From contig NZ_LT629751.1 of assembly GCF_900104805.1 (NCBI RefSeq), forward strand, positions 1,407,001-1,471,000: a stretch of DNA of 64,000 nucleotides. Reading direction: 5' to 3'. A model generated the notes under the pieces. That model was not told where the DNA came from and made no database searches. It saw only the letters and a list, made by a program, of their open reading frames with translations. A program made the translations under genes and the position numbers. This document shows, one piece after another, positions 42,249-51,709 of the stretch; within the stretch, counting starts at the first letter, position 1; each line of letters starts with the position of its first letter. This DNA is from Pseudomonas oryzae. Lineage in GTDB: Bacteria > Pseudomonadota > Gammaproteobacteria > Pseudomonadales > Pseudomonadaceae.

Positions 42249-43700
42249 TTAGAACGGGTACGGTTGGTCGGACGGCTCCACCGTGACCCACTTGACCTCG
42301 GTGAACTCCTCGATCACGGCGCTGCCGTCGAAACGGCCATAGCCGCTCTTCTTCATGCCGCCATAGGGCGCCTGGGGCTCGTTCTGCACGGTCGCACCGT
42401 TGATATGCACGCAGCCGGCATCCAGGCGTGCGGCCAGTTGCAGAGCCTTGGTGACGTCGGCACTGAAGATCGAGGAAGATAGGCCATAGGCTGTGTCATT
42501 GGCCACAGCCAGCGCCTCTTCGGCGTCTTTGACGCGCACGATGGTGGTCACCGGGCCAAAGGTTTCTTCGTCGTAAATGGCCATGCTGCGCGTCACGCGG
42601 TCGACCAGCGTCGGCGCCATCAACGCGCTCTCGGCCAAACCGCCGGCAACGATCTGGGCACCCTTGCCGATGGCGTCGTTTAGCAGTTGGTTGATCCGCT
42701 GTACCGAGCCTTGAGCGATCATCGGGCCAATCACGCAAGCTGGGGATTCGCTGGGCAGGTTGGTTTCCAGTGCGGCGACGCGCGCCGAGAATCGCGCCAC
42801 GAAGTCATCAGCGACACGTTCGTCGACCACAAAACGCTCGGTCGACATGCAGATTTGCCCCTGATATAGAAACGCACCGAACACGGCCGCATTCACTGCG
42901 CCGTCGATATCGGCGTCGTCCAGAACGATAAAGGGCGCCTTGCCACCCAGCTCCAGCAGGCAGCGTTTGAGGTGGCTTGCACAGGTTTGCGCAATCATGC
43001 GGCCGACCTTGGTGGAGCCGGTGAAGTTGACCCGGCGCACGCTGTCATGAGCAACCAGCGCTTCGGTCACTGCAGCCGCATCGGCCGGTGCGCTGATCAG
43101 GAAATTCAGAGCGCCGGGCGGCAGACCGGCTTCGTAGAATGCCTCGGCCAACAACGCGTGAGTACGCGGGCTGTTTTCCGAGCCTTTGAAAATCACGGTA
43201 TTGCCACAGGCCAACGGATAGGCGATGGCGCGGGCGCCGAGAATTACTGGGCCGTTCCACGGCACGATGCTGAGCACGGTGCCGACAGGTTGGCGCAAGG
43301 TCATCGACAACGCGCCGGGTTTGTCGGTAGGGATGGTTTCACCCTTGATCTGCGTGGTCATGGCCGCAGCCTCGCGCAGCAAGCCCGCAGATGCGCCGAT
43401 GTTGAACTGTGCCCAGAGCTGGGATGCTCCAATTTCTTCAGCCATCACGCAGCAGAACTCAGCCATTTTCGCTTCCAACGCGTCAGCGGCGGCCAGCAGA
43501 ATGCGACGGCGCTCTGTCGGCCCGGTGACTGACCAGGTGCGAAAGGCTTGTGCTGAAGACTCTGCAGCGCACAGGGCATCCTGCACACTGCATGCTGCAC
43601 CCACGCTAACGGTCTTGCCGCTGACAGGGTCAATTCGTTGAAAAGTTTTGCCGTCGGAAGCATCACGTTTGTGGTTGTCGATGGTGATTTGAACGGTCAT
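42249..43700 (-). CDS. nahF: Salicylaldehyde dehydrogenase
   Basis: NAD-dependent oxidation of salicylaldehyde (and related benzaldehydes) to salicylate. 483 residues, the same length as NahF of NAH7, and similar along the whole chain: QIKGETIPTDKPGALSMTLR, QPVGTVLSIVPWNGPVILGA, RCLLELGGKAPFIVLDDADI (Glu), FLYQGQICMSTERFVVDE (Cys nucleophile), and the end EEFTEVKWVTVEPSDQPYPF. GAGGAA lies ahead of the ATG. It sits between an alcohol dehydrogenase gene and an outer-membrane protein gene. Use of other benzaldehydes cannot be excluded. Confidence 0.9.
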   Translation of the reverse strand: MTVQITIDNHKRDASDGKTFQRIDPVSGKTVSVGAACSVQDALCAAESSAQAFRTWSVTGPTERRRILLAAADALEAKMAEFCCVMAEEIGASQLWAQFNIGASAGLLREAAAMTTQIKGETIPTDKPGALSMTLRQPVGTVLSIVPWNGPVILGARAIAYPLACGNTVIFKGSENSPRTHALLAEAFYEAGLPPGALNFLISAPADAAAVTEALVAHDSVRRVNFTGSTKVGRMIAQTCASHLKRCLLELGGKAPFIVLDDADIDGAVNAAVFGAFLYQGQICMSTERFVVDERVADDFVARFSARVAALETNLPSESPACVIGPMIAQGSVQRINQLLNDAIGKGAQIVAGGLAESALMAPTLVDRVTRSMAIYDEETFGPVTTIVRVKDAEEALAVANDTAYGLSSSIFSADVTKALQLAARLDAGCVHINGATVQNEPQAPYGGMKKSGYGRFDGSAVIEEFTEVKWVTVEPSDQPYPF

Positions 43701-43729
43701 CGAATGTTCCTCGTATTGGAGCGCGTCGG

Positions 43730-44875
43730 TCAGGCTTGATCGAAAGAAGGCATCAGCAGGATCGGCTTGATCGTTATGCCGCTCTCGCTGTCAGCCATGG
43801 CCTGATTGATTTCGGCGAACTGGTAGAAGTGGCAGAGCTTGTCGAAGGGAAAGCGCCCTTGCAGGTAGAGGTCGACCAGCTTGGGAATAAAGGCGTTGGA
43901 CACCACATCACCCTGGACGATGCCCATGATGCGTTTGCCCGGAATCATCACATCATTGATGTTGAACGACACTTCGGTACCCATCTTGGTCGCACCGACG
44001 ATGCCGCAGGTACCCAGGATGGTGATCGAGTCGATGGCCTGACGTAGCACTTCGGCACGACCAGAACATTCGAGGCTGTAGTTGGCGCCGCCACCGGTAA
44101 TGGCGTGAACCCGCTGCACCGGATCTTCTTCGCGGCTGTTGATGACGTGGGTCGCGCCCAGCTTTAGTGCCAGCTCCAGGCGGCTGGGAGTGACGTCGAC
44201 AGCGATAATAGTGGTAGCGCCAGCAACCCTGGCCGCCATCACCGCTGCTAGGCCTACGGCGCCTGCACCAAAGGCCACAAAGCTTGAACCCGCTTCAACC
44301 TTGAGGGCGTTGAGCACCGAGCCTGCACCGGTCTGGATGCCGCAACCCAGTGGGCCAAGCAGCTCCAACGGCGCTTCTTTCGGCACCTTGACCACATTGC
44401 GCTCGTTGGCCATGGCGTAGGTGGAGAACGAGGATTGGCCGAAGAAGTGATCGTGGATCGGATGGTCGCCGCCGCAACTGCAACTGGACGTGCTGCCATC
44501 GATGCGACCGCCACCGAAGTTCAGCGGATGCATATGGGAACAGTGGGCGGGATGGCCGGTTTCGCAGGGCAAGCACAGCCCGCAGGACATATAGGTCATC
44601 ACCACATGGTCGCCGGGTGCGACGGTGGTGACCGCCGAACCTACGGCTTCGACGACTCCAGAACCTTCATGGCCCAGGATTATGGGCAAAGGTGTCGGGA
44701 ATAGCTGGTCGCGGACCACCATATCGGTATGGCACACTCCGGTAGCGACCACGCGCACGCGGACTTCGCTAGGGGCAGGGGCGCCCAGTGTGGCGTTTTC
44801 AATTTGCAGCGGTGCACCGGCTTCACGGAGAACTGCAACCTGAATTTGCAGAGGTTGAACGTTGGGCTGGGACAT
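43730..44875 (-). CDS. Zinc-dependent aryl-alcohol dehydrogenase (XylB/AreB-like)
   Basis: NAD-dependent medium-chain alcohol dehydrogenase of the benzyl-alcohol type, 381 residues. Catalytic zinc ligands lie in GVCHTDMVVRDQ (Cys), ILGHEGSGVVEAVG (His) and LLGPLGCGIQTGAG (Cys). Structural zinc Cys residues: MSCGLCLPCETGHPAHC. The dinucleotide motif is FGAGAVGLAAVMAARVAGA. Next to nahF and nahG it would oxidise salicyl alcohol or another hydroxybenzyl alcohol, producing the NahF substrate; this is inference from context. It lies 29 bp before nahF, so the two are co-transcribed. Confidence 0.87.
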   Translation of the reverse strand: MSQPNVQPLQIQVAVLREAGAPLQIENATLGAPAPSEVRVRVVATGVCHTDMVVRDQLFPTPLPIILGHEGSGVVEAVGSAVTTVAPGDHVVMTYMSCGLCLPCETGHPAHCSHMHPLNFGGGRIDGSTSSCSCGGDHPIHDHFFGQSSFSTYAMANERNVVKVPKEAPLELLGPLGCGIQTGAGSVLNALKVEAGSSFVAFGAGAVGLAAVMAARVAGATTIIAVDVTPSRLELALKLGATHVINSREEDPVQRVHAITGGGANYSLECSGRAEVLRQAIDSITILGTCGIVGATKMGTEVSFNINDVMIPGKRIMGIVQGDVVSNAFIPKLVDLYLQGRFPFDKLCHFYQFAEINQAMADSESGITIKPILLMPSFDQA

Positions 44876-45076
44876 GTTTGTTCCTCAGATAATGGGCTCT
44901 TGCACGCTATGCGTTGCCTAGCTCAAGCCTGCAGCGCACGTGGTCGCTTGCTGCGCTGAGTGGCTTGCTCGCTGTGGGCAGGGCGCAGTTGAAAGTCGAA
45001 AGTCATCAATGGTTGAAGGGCAGGGACAGGGACAGGGTAGCCCTGCTTTGGCAGTACGGTTTACTCGGGGTGAGGC

Positions 45077-46345
45077 TTACCAGCCCAGTCGGGTTCGGGC
45101 TGCTTGCAGGTCTGCTTGCATATCGTGGTTCCACAGCCAGTCGAATCGAGCGGCCAGGGTTTGCCCCAGCAGGGTCTCGTCATCGGTGACCACGGGGTCT
45201 CGGAGCTCATAGAGTTCTCCGGCCTCCCATGAGGTGCGCTGTACGCGGCAGGCGCGGGGGCGGCGAATGGCGTCATAGGCGTTGAGCATCGTGGCAGGAG
45301 TAGAGCTGAGCACCTGCGGGTCGCTGAGCAGGCGCGCGAGTAGCCAGGCATCTTCAAGCCCCTGGCCAGCGCCGGCGCCTTGGTGCGGCAACATCGCGTG
45401 AGCAGCATCGCCAATCAGCGCCACATGGCCGTGCACGTAACCGGGAAGTTCTTCTAGGTCGTGTAGGGCCCAGAGGGTAGGGTTCGGGATGGACTCCAGT
45501 AGCACACGAGCGGCATCGCCCCAATCGGCAAAGGCTTCGAGCATTTCCGCTTGTGATGCATTGCGCACCCATGGCGAATCGCTAGGCCAAGCCGGCGTGC
45601 TGTGGCTGCGGTCGGAAACAAAGGCGACGACGTTGATAAGACGACCTTGTTTGACCGGGAAGGCCAGGATGTGGGCATCCAGCCCCAGGTACATCTGCGG
45701 CACGTTGACCAGGTGCTCATCCAGGCTGTGCTCGCGGTAGGCCGCGCGCAGCTGCTGGCTGTCGATCATGCCGCGGTAGGCGCAGGTACCGCTGAAGCGC
45801 GGCGAGGCCAGTGGCTGACCCAGGCCCTGGAGTACATGGTCGCGAATGGAGGATTTGATGCCATCGGCGGCGATCAGAATGTCGCACTGGTGGCTGCTGC
45901 CGTCGGCAAAGAAAACCTCTGCCTGATTGCCGTCCTGCTCAACACGAACGGCGCGTTTGCCGAACTGAGCAATGCCCTCGGGCAGTTGACTGGCCAGTAC
46001 ATCGAGGAAGTCGGCACGGTGTACCGAGGACTGGCCAACGCCTTGGGCAATACTGGCGCCGAGGTAGCTGGCGTCCTCGCCTTTGCGCCACTCGAACCAG
46101 ATGTCTTGCCAGGGAGCAGGGGTGCGGTCGGCCACTCGTTGATAGGGTTCACCGATACCCAGGCCGCTGATGGCTTGAACGGCGTTGGCGCCGAAGGAAA
46201 CACCGGCACCCACTTCACCGAAAGCCGGTGCGGCTTCGAACAGCTGAACCTGAAGGTGGGCATGACGGCAAAGATCTAGAGCCAGTGCAACGCCGGCGAT
46301 ACCGCCACCGACAATGCCAATACGCAAAGCAGAAGACAGGTGCAT
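45077..46345 (-). CDS. nahG: Salicylate 1-monooxygenase
   Basis: FAD-dependent decarboxylating hydroxylase that turns salicylate into catechol. 422 residues from MHLSSALRIGIVGGGIAGVA. It recalls NahG of NAH7 closely: QVQLFEAAPAFGEVGAGVSF, DIWFEWRKGEDASYLGASIA, QSSVHRADFLDVLASQLPEG, ILIAADGIKSSIRDHVLQG, HVALIGDAAHAMLPHQGAGA and GELYELRDPVVTDDETLLGQ. First gene in the direction of the cluster, with a 200-bp spacer before the alcohol dehydrogenase gene. Upstream is the truncated regulator gene, so its normal NahR-type control may be lost. Catechol 1,2- or 2,3-dioxygenase is not in the window. Confidence 0.95.
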   Translation of the reverse strand: MHLSSALRIGIVGGGIAGVALALDLCRHAHLQVQLFEAAPAFGEVGAGVSFGANAVQAISGLGIGEPYQRVADRTPAPWQDIWFEWRKGEDASYLGASIAQGVGQSSVHRADFLDVLASQLPEGIAQFGKRAVRVEQDGNQAEVFFADGSSHQCDILIAADGIKSSIRDHVLQGLGQPLASPRFSGTCAYRGMIDSQQLRAAYREHSLDEHLVNVPQMYLGLDAHILAFPVKQGRLINVVAFVSDRSHSTPAWPSDSPWVRNASQAEMLEAFADWGDAARVLLESIPNPTLWALHDLEELPGYVHGHVALIGDAAHAMLPHQGAGAGQGLEDAWLLARLLSDPQVLSSTPATMLNAYDAIRRPRACRVQRTSWEAGELYELRDPVVTDDETLLGQTLAARFDWLWNHDMQADLQAARTRLGW

Positions 46346-46565
46346 AGCAAGGAACTCATGGTTTTATTTTTTTAGTACCTTCAATATCTGGCTCGTTTGC
46401 AGGCAGCGTAAATACCGCAAAGCCAATATTGAATATGCTGTTTGTGAATATTGCTACGAGTGGTTCAGTCGCGCAGTTGGTGATTGTTGTGGCTGTGCAA
46501 GGCCAGTGAAAGGGGCCTGCGAACAGCCGCGAAAGCCCTTTGTTTGAGGGGCTCGTGGCCGAGTA

Positions 46566-46696
46566 TCAGTGGTTTTTTTGCGCGCTCGATGCGGAGAACA
46601 ACTCCAACATCAGTTGCTGAATCCAGCGGTTGGCTGGGTCCTTGTTGAATTTGGCGTGCCAGAACAGATTGATGGCAATTTCCGGCAGAGGCATAG
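46566..46696 (-). pseudogene. C-terminal end of a NahR-like LysR regulator, cut by the IS5 copy
   Basis: The minus-strand frame reads PLPEIAINLFWHAKFNKDPA then NRWIQQLMLELFSASSAQ and stops at 46566. This is the C-terminus of NahR/NagR-type activators. The remainder is missing because the deleted IS5 copy begins at 46697. Between it and nahG (46346-46565) no other gene is visible. An ATTCAC motif in AT-rich context (46455-46475, minus strand) recalls half of a NahR site but is weak. Confidence 0.72.
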
Positions 46697-47813
<1,117 letters not shown>

Positions 47814-48196
47814 ATGAACCTGCAACACCAGCGCATCGCCGAACTGTGCCAGGCCCCCAATCTCGAGCGCATCGCCGATCACTACCCGGTGCTGGCCCAG
47901 CAGGCAGGGAGGAGTTCAGCTTCGGTGACTTCCTGGAGCAACTGCTGCGGACCGAGCAGAGCTTTCGCCAGCAACGCAGCCGCAAGCTGCTGACGCGAAT
48001 GGCCTGTTTACCGGCGATCAAGATGCCGGAGGAGTACGACTTCGGCTTCAGTCCCGGCGTGCCCAAGACACTGCTGCATGAGTTGGCAGGGTTGGCGTTC
48101 GTCGAGCGTACCGAGAACATCGTGCGGATCGCCCCCTCGGGTGTCGCCAATGCGCATCTGGCCATTGCTCTGGGCTATAGGGCGACGCAGAGCGGC
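47814..48196 (+). pseudogene. istB: IS21-family istB remnant
   Basis: MNLQHQRIAELCQAPNLERI begins the IstB helper ATPase. A deletion and frameshift near 47910 lead to EEFSFGDFLEQLLRTEQSFR and on to RTENIVRIAPSGVANAHLAI. The Walker A lysine is lost (GVANAH where the family has GVGKTH). The frame then leaves the family after YRATQSGI at about 48196. The right terminus of the element was not found. Confidence 0.78.
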
Positions 48197-48240
48197 ATCA
48201 TGATCCGTTTATCGATCATGGTTCTCTCTCCTGCGGTGGA

Positions 48241-48912
48241 TTAGTCAAGCTTCAGAAGTGGTCGCAACCACTGGGCGAAATCGCTGACTTCTTCACTGAT
48301 GACTTCGTGGCCCATTTCATAAATGTGGGTCTGATGCGGGACCCCCAAGCGTTCCAGCCATGCATCTGCCTGCTCGGCCCAGCTCAGCGGGAGTTTGTCG
48401 TCATGCTTCCCGTGAGCAACGAAGGCGGACAAGGAGCGCAACGCTTCCCGAGGGGCAATGTGTGGCTCCAGCTCCGGCAGTATCCGACCGCTGAGCAAGC
48501 CGAAGCCCGCTACACAGTTGGGGGCGCTCAGTCCGACACTGGAGCTGAGGATGCCGCCCTGGCTGAAGCCGGCGATGACCGTCGGCATCTGGGGTTGCGA
48601 CTGGATGAAGCTCAGTAACCGATTACGGCTTGCCTCCGCTTGATCTGCCTGGATTACCGGCCCTGTACTGGTGAAGTTGACCTGGAACCAGGCAAAGCCT
48701 TGCGGGGCGATCTGCAGTGGCGCACGCAGCAAAATTAGATCTAGTGCAGGTGGAAGGAAGCGTGCGAGCCCAGCAAGGTTGCTTTCGTTGCCGCCTACCC
48801 CGTGGAGCAGTAGCAGGCGCGCGCGAGGGACATCAGAATTGGTCGCGCGTCGGTAGTACAGGCCGGATTGCGGTTCATGCTGCAATTCAGAGAACGCGAT
48901 GTTTTGAGTCAT
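48241..48912 (-). CDS. Phospholipase/carboxylesterase-type alpha/beta hydrolase
   Basis: Serine hydrolase of 223 residues. Oxyanion region LLLLHGVGGNESNL, nucleophile in VIAGFSQGGILSSSV (GxSxG), Asp in AHGKHDDKLPL, and His in IYEMGHEVISEE complete the catalytic triad. The family cleaves small esters. It starts 3 bp from the end of the DODA-type dioxygenase gene, in one operon. No signal peptide, so cytoplasmic. Confidence 0.85.
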   Translation of the reverse strand: MTQNIAFSELQHEPQSGLYYRRATNSDVPRARLLLLHGVGGNESNLAGLARFLPPALDLILLRAPLQIAPQGFAWFQVNFTSTGPVIQADQAEASRNRLLSFIQSQPQMPTVIAGFSQGGILSSSVGLSAPNCVAGFGLLSGRILPELEPHIAPREALRSLSAFVAHGKHDDKLPLSWAEQADAWLERLGVPHQTHIYEMGHEVISEEVSDFAQWLRPLLKLD

Positions 48913-48914
48913 AG

Positions 48915-49733
48915 CTATATCGTCTCGTGTGTGAATGGCTGTTGGGACGGGGTGCTGAGCAGGTAGCTGTCCATCGCCAGCACGCCGTAGGCTACGCCCC
49001 CCTCTAGCACCTCCAGTTCATAGTCACTGCCGGCGGCACCAAGGGCTACGAACAGCGGTAGAAAGTGCTCGTCGCTAGGATGCGCTCGTTCGGCTTCCGG
49101 GGCGTTCTGCCGATAGTCGAGCAGTGTCTGCAGATCGCCCTTTCGCAATGCCTCGGCAGTCCAGTCGGCAAAGCGCGTCACATAGTCCGACGCAGGCCCG
49201 TGCTGGCCACGGAATTCGTAGAGATTGTGAGTCAGGCTTCCCGAGCAGATGATCAGTACACCGGCTTCCCGCAAGGGTTGCATGGCCTGTCCGAAGCGCC
49301 AGGCCCCTGCCGGGTCGAGCGGGAACGGAAGGGAAACCTGAACGACTGGAATATCAGCTGCTGGCACCAGGTGGAGCAGGGGAACCCAGGCCCCATGGTC
49401 GAGTCCCCGGCGGGGATCGGTGATTGCCGGGAAGCCTGCATCGCTCAGCAGTCCGCGGATCCGCTCCGCCAGATCCGGGTTTCCAGGCGCCGGATAGCTG
49501 AGCCTGTACAAGGCCTCCGGAAAACCGCCAAAGTCGTGAATGGTCTCCGGCGCGGCACTGCTGCTGATGCGCACACTGCCTCGGGTCATCCAGTGCGGGG
49601 ATACCACCAGGATCGCCGTCGGACGCGACAAGTCGCGCCCCAGTTCGGCCAAGCGCGCTCCGGCAAGGCCGGGGTCAAGGGCGAAGGTCGGGGCGCCGTG
49701 GGAGACGAACAGTACGGGGTAAGCGTGATACAT
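48915..49733 (-). CDS. DODA-type extradiol aromatic-ring dioxygenase (YgiD-like)
   Basis: Class III (LigB-like) dioxygenase, 272 residues: YPVLFVSHGAPTFALDPGL has the first metal His; AILVVSPHWMTRGSVRISSS the second; GLDHGAWVPLLHLVPAADIP and IICSGSLTHNLYEF complete the active site. Relatives open catechol-type rings (4,5-DOPA extradiol dioxygenase). Followed by an esterase gene and preceded by an NADP-dependent oxidoreductase gene (21 bp). The usual ring-cleavage partners are missing, so this is probably a general detoxification operon, not part of the salicylate pathway. Confidence 0.85.
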   Translation of the reverse strand: MYHAYPVLFVSHGAPTFALDPGLAGARLAELGRDLSRPTAILVVSPHWMTRGSVRISSSAAPETIHDFGGFPEALYRLSYPAPGNPDLAERIRGLLSDAGFPAITDPRRGLDHGAWVPLLHLVPAADIPVVQVSLPFPLDPAGAWRFGQAMQPLREAGVLIICSGSLTHNLYEFRGQHGPASDYVTRFADWTAEALRKGDLQTLLDYRQNAPEAERAHPSDEHFLPLFVALGAAGSDYELEVLEGGVAYGVLAMDSYLLSTPSQQPFTHETI

Positions 49734-49753
49734 GCTGTTGGCTCCGGTTGCAG

Positions 49754-50383
49754 TTACTTGTGAATCCAGGTGGGAGCGATGGATGTGCCCATCCCAGCCC
49801 CATAACCCAGGTAGATGTTCAGGCCCGCGAGTGGCTCGAGGTAGCGCGCGTTGGTCAGACCGCCGGCATCGATAACGTCGAAGCCAAGGCTCTGGGCCAG
49901 GGAAACGGCAGTCTGCTTCGCGCGCTCGCTGTTGCTGGCGACGAGCACACTGCTGCGCTGACCGTTGGCGAAAATCGGGCCATCGGCCAGCACCTGGGCG
50001 AACAGGGTGTTGAATGCCTTGACCAGCTGAATATTGGGGAATGCCTTGGCGATCTCTTCGGCTGCACTGCTACTGTGGCCGATGGTCAGACCCATGTAGT
50101 CCGGGGTTAGCGGGTTAGTGATGTCGATCACCACCTTGCCGCTGAGATCGCCCAGGCTACGCATCGCCTCGATGGCGTCGGTATAGGCGGTAGCGACTAT
50201 GACTACCTCGCTGTCTCCCAGGGCCTGTGCAGCAGGGTAGGCCTCGACCTGAGGGTATTGGTTGGCAAGCGCCTGCGCCTTACTGAGGTCGCGCCCCGTA
50301 ATGCGGACCTTGTGCCCCGCCCGGGACAGTTGACGGGCGAAGGCGGAACCCATGTTGCCACTGCCGATAAGCGTAATGTTCAT
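49754..50383 (-). CDS. NADP-dependent oxidoreductase (F420-reductase-like Rossmann protein)
   Basis: 209 residues, MNITLIGSGNMGSAFARQLS with the dinucleotide motif GSGNMG. NPLTPDYMGLTIGHSSSAAE and QLVKAFNTLFAQVL are hallmarks of the NADPH-dependent F420 reductase-like family, which in bacteria without F420 probably act on NAD(P)(H) and unknown partners. First gene of the three-gene operon. A divergent LysR lies 106 bp away. Confidence 0.82.
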   Translation of the reverse strand: MNITLIGSGNMGSAFARQLSRAGHKVRITGRDLSKAQALANQYPQVEAYPAAQALGDSEVVIVATAYTDAIEAMRSLGDLSGKVVIDITNPLTPDYMGLTIGHSSSAAEEIAKAFPNIQLVKAFNTLFAQVLADGPIFANGQRSSVLVASNSERAKQTAVSLAQSLGFDVIDAGGLTNARYLEPLAGLNIYLGYGAGMGTSIAPTWIHK

Positions 50384-50489
50384 GCCAGCCTCTTGAGGAG
50401 TTCGCTGAAAGGTGGGCTCAGTTTATAGGTTCATCGGTCGAGATAAAGGTGGTTGAATGTGACTTATAGTTCCGATTAGTGAGACAAAT

Positions 50490-51389
50490 ATGGATCGCGC
50501 ACTGGAAATGCAGGTGTTCTGCACGGTCGTTGAAAAAGGCAGCTTCATCGCTGCGGTAGAGCCGTTGAATATGTCCAAGGCGGCGGTCTCGCGACACGTC
50601 AATGCGCTGGAGGCGCGTCTTGGTGCCCGCCTTCTGCATCGCACCACACGCCGGCTTTCTCTGACCGAAGAAGGGCGGGCTTTCTACCATCAGGCACGAG
50701 AAGTGCTCGGCTTGATGGAGCAGGCCGAGAGTTCGGTGTCCTCCGGTTCACTGGTGCCCAGCGGCCTGTTGCGCGTCAACGCGCCGGTCAGCTTTGGGGT
50801 GCAGCACCTGGCGCCGCTGTGGGCGGGCTTCATGAATGCATACCCGAAGATTGAACTGGATATCACCCTGAATGATCGGGTTGTGGACCTTGTAGATGAA
50901 GGGTTTGATATGGCGGTGCGCATCGCCCGCCTGGAAAGCTCATCGCTCGTCGGGCGACGCCTTGCTGCCACGCGAATGCGCCTTTGCGCTGCGCCAGCTT
51001 ACCTGGCCAGGCATGCACCACTGTCGAGCCCGGCTGATCTCGCCGCCCATAAAGTGATTGCCTACAGCAATTTCGCGACCCGCAATGAATGGAGTTTCAC
51101 AGGTCCGCATGGTGAGACTCGCGTGCAGACGCGCCCTGCGGTGCGTTGCAACAACGGTGACACCTGTCGAGCGATTGCCCTCGATGGTGGCGGGATCTTG
51201 TTGCAGCCCAGCTTCATGATTCACGATGACCTGCGTCGGGGGAGGTTGGTCGAAATTCTCCCGGAGTATCGCTCTGTCGAACTCGGCATCTATGCGGTAT
51301 ACCCTTCACGCAAGCAACTGGCGCCGAAGGTCCGAGCACTCATCAACTATCTGGCGGAGCGTTTTAGCGCGACCAGCTGGGGCGATTGA
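50490..51389 (+). CDS. LysR-family regulator
   Basis: 299 residues, MDRALEMQVFCTVVEKGSFI. HTH: AAVEPLNMSKAAVSRHVNAL followed by EARLGARLLHRTTRRLSLTE. Effector domain of the CrgA-like branch (LLRVNAPVSFGVQHLAPLWA). It diverges from the oxidoreductase/dioxygenase/esterase operon, which it probably regulates. The spacer (50384-50489) is short and AT-rich; I did not find a clear T-N11-A palindrome. Confidence 0.88.
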   Translation: MDRALEMQVFCTVVEKGSFIAAVEPLNMSKAAVSRHVNALEARLGARLLHRTTRRLSLTEEGRAFYHQAREVLGLMEQAESSVSSGSLVPSGLLRVNAPVSFGVQHLAPLWAGFMNAYPKIELDITLNDRVVDLVDEGFDMAVRIARLESSSLVGRRLAATRMRLCAAPAYLARHAPLSSPADLAAHKVIAYSNFATRNEWSFTGPHGETRVQTRPAVRCNNGDTCRAIALDGGGILLQPSFMIHDDLRRGRLVEILPEYRSVELGIYAVYPSRKQLAPKVRALINYLAERFSATSWGD

Positions 51390-51654
51390 CAGGGTCGGAC
51401 GCCTTGGCTAAGGGTTTCCAGGGCGTCTGATGATAGGCGCTGCATTGTGGAAGTGTGCGAGTACCTGGGGCGGTAGGTGGGCTAATCACGGCGAAGAGGC
51501 GCGATGCAGACTCGGACTCCAGAGGGCTGAAGGGGGGCCTTCATCGGCTTCAAGCTGCCTGCAAGGAGCGCAGGCAAATCTTGGTCATCAAGGAAAGCCA
51601 CTTCTCGAATCATAGGTGCTGATTCAGTCACAACTCCAGGTTGTCGGTACACGC
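51390..51654. other. Gene-free gap after the LysR gene
   Basis: About 265 bp before the pnt terminator. I see no credible coding frame, repeat or promoter beyond background; it is moderately GC-rich. Confidence 0.5.
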
Positions 51655-51690
51655 AAAAAAGCCGGCGCAGCCCAAAGACGGCACCGGCTC
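51655..51690 (-). terminator. Rho-independent terminator of the pnt operon
   Basis: On the minus strand GAGCCGGTGC pairs with GCGCCGGCT (one G-T pair) across a loop of about 12 bases, followed by TTTTTT. It starts 20 bp after the pntB stop. Confidence 0.85.
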
Positions 51691-51709
51691 GGCTGTCCGA
51701 CACAACGGT

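Noticed and set aside
45602-46279. 225-codon plus-strand frame inside nahG
   Set aside because: Antisense to salicylate hydroxylase; the composition is typical of a shadow frame.
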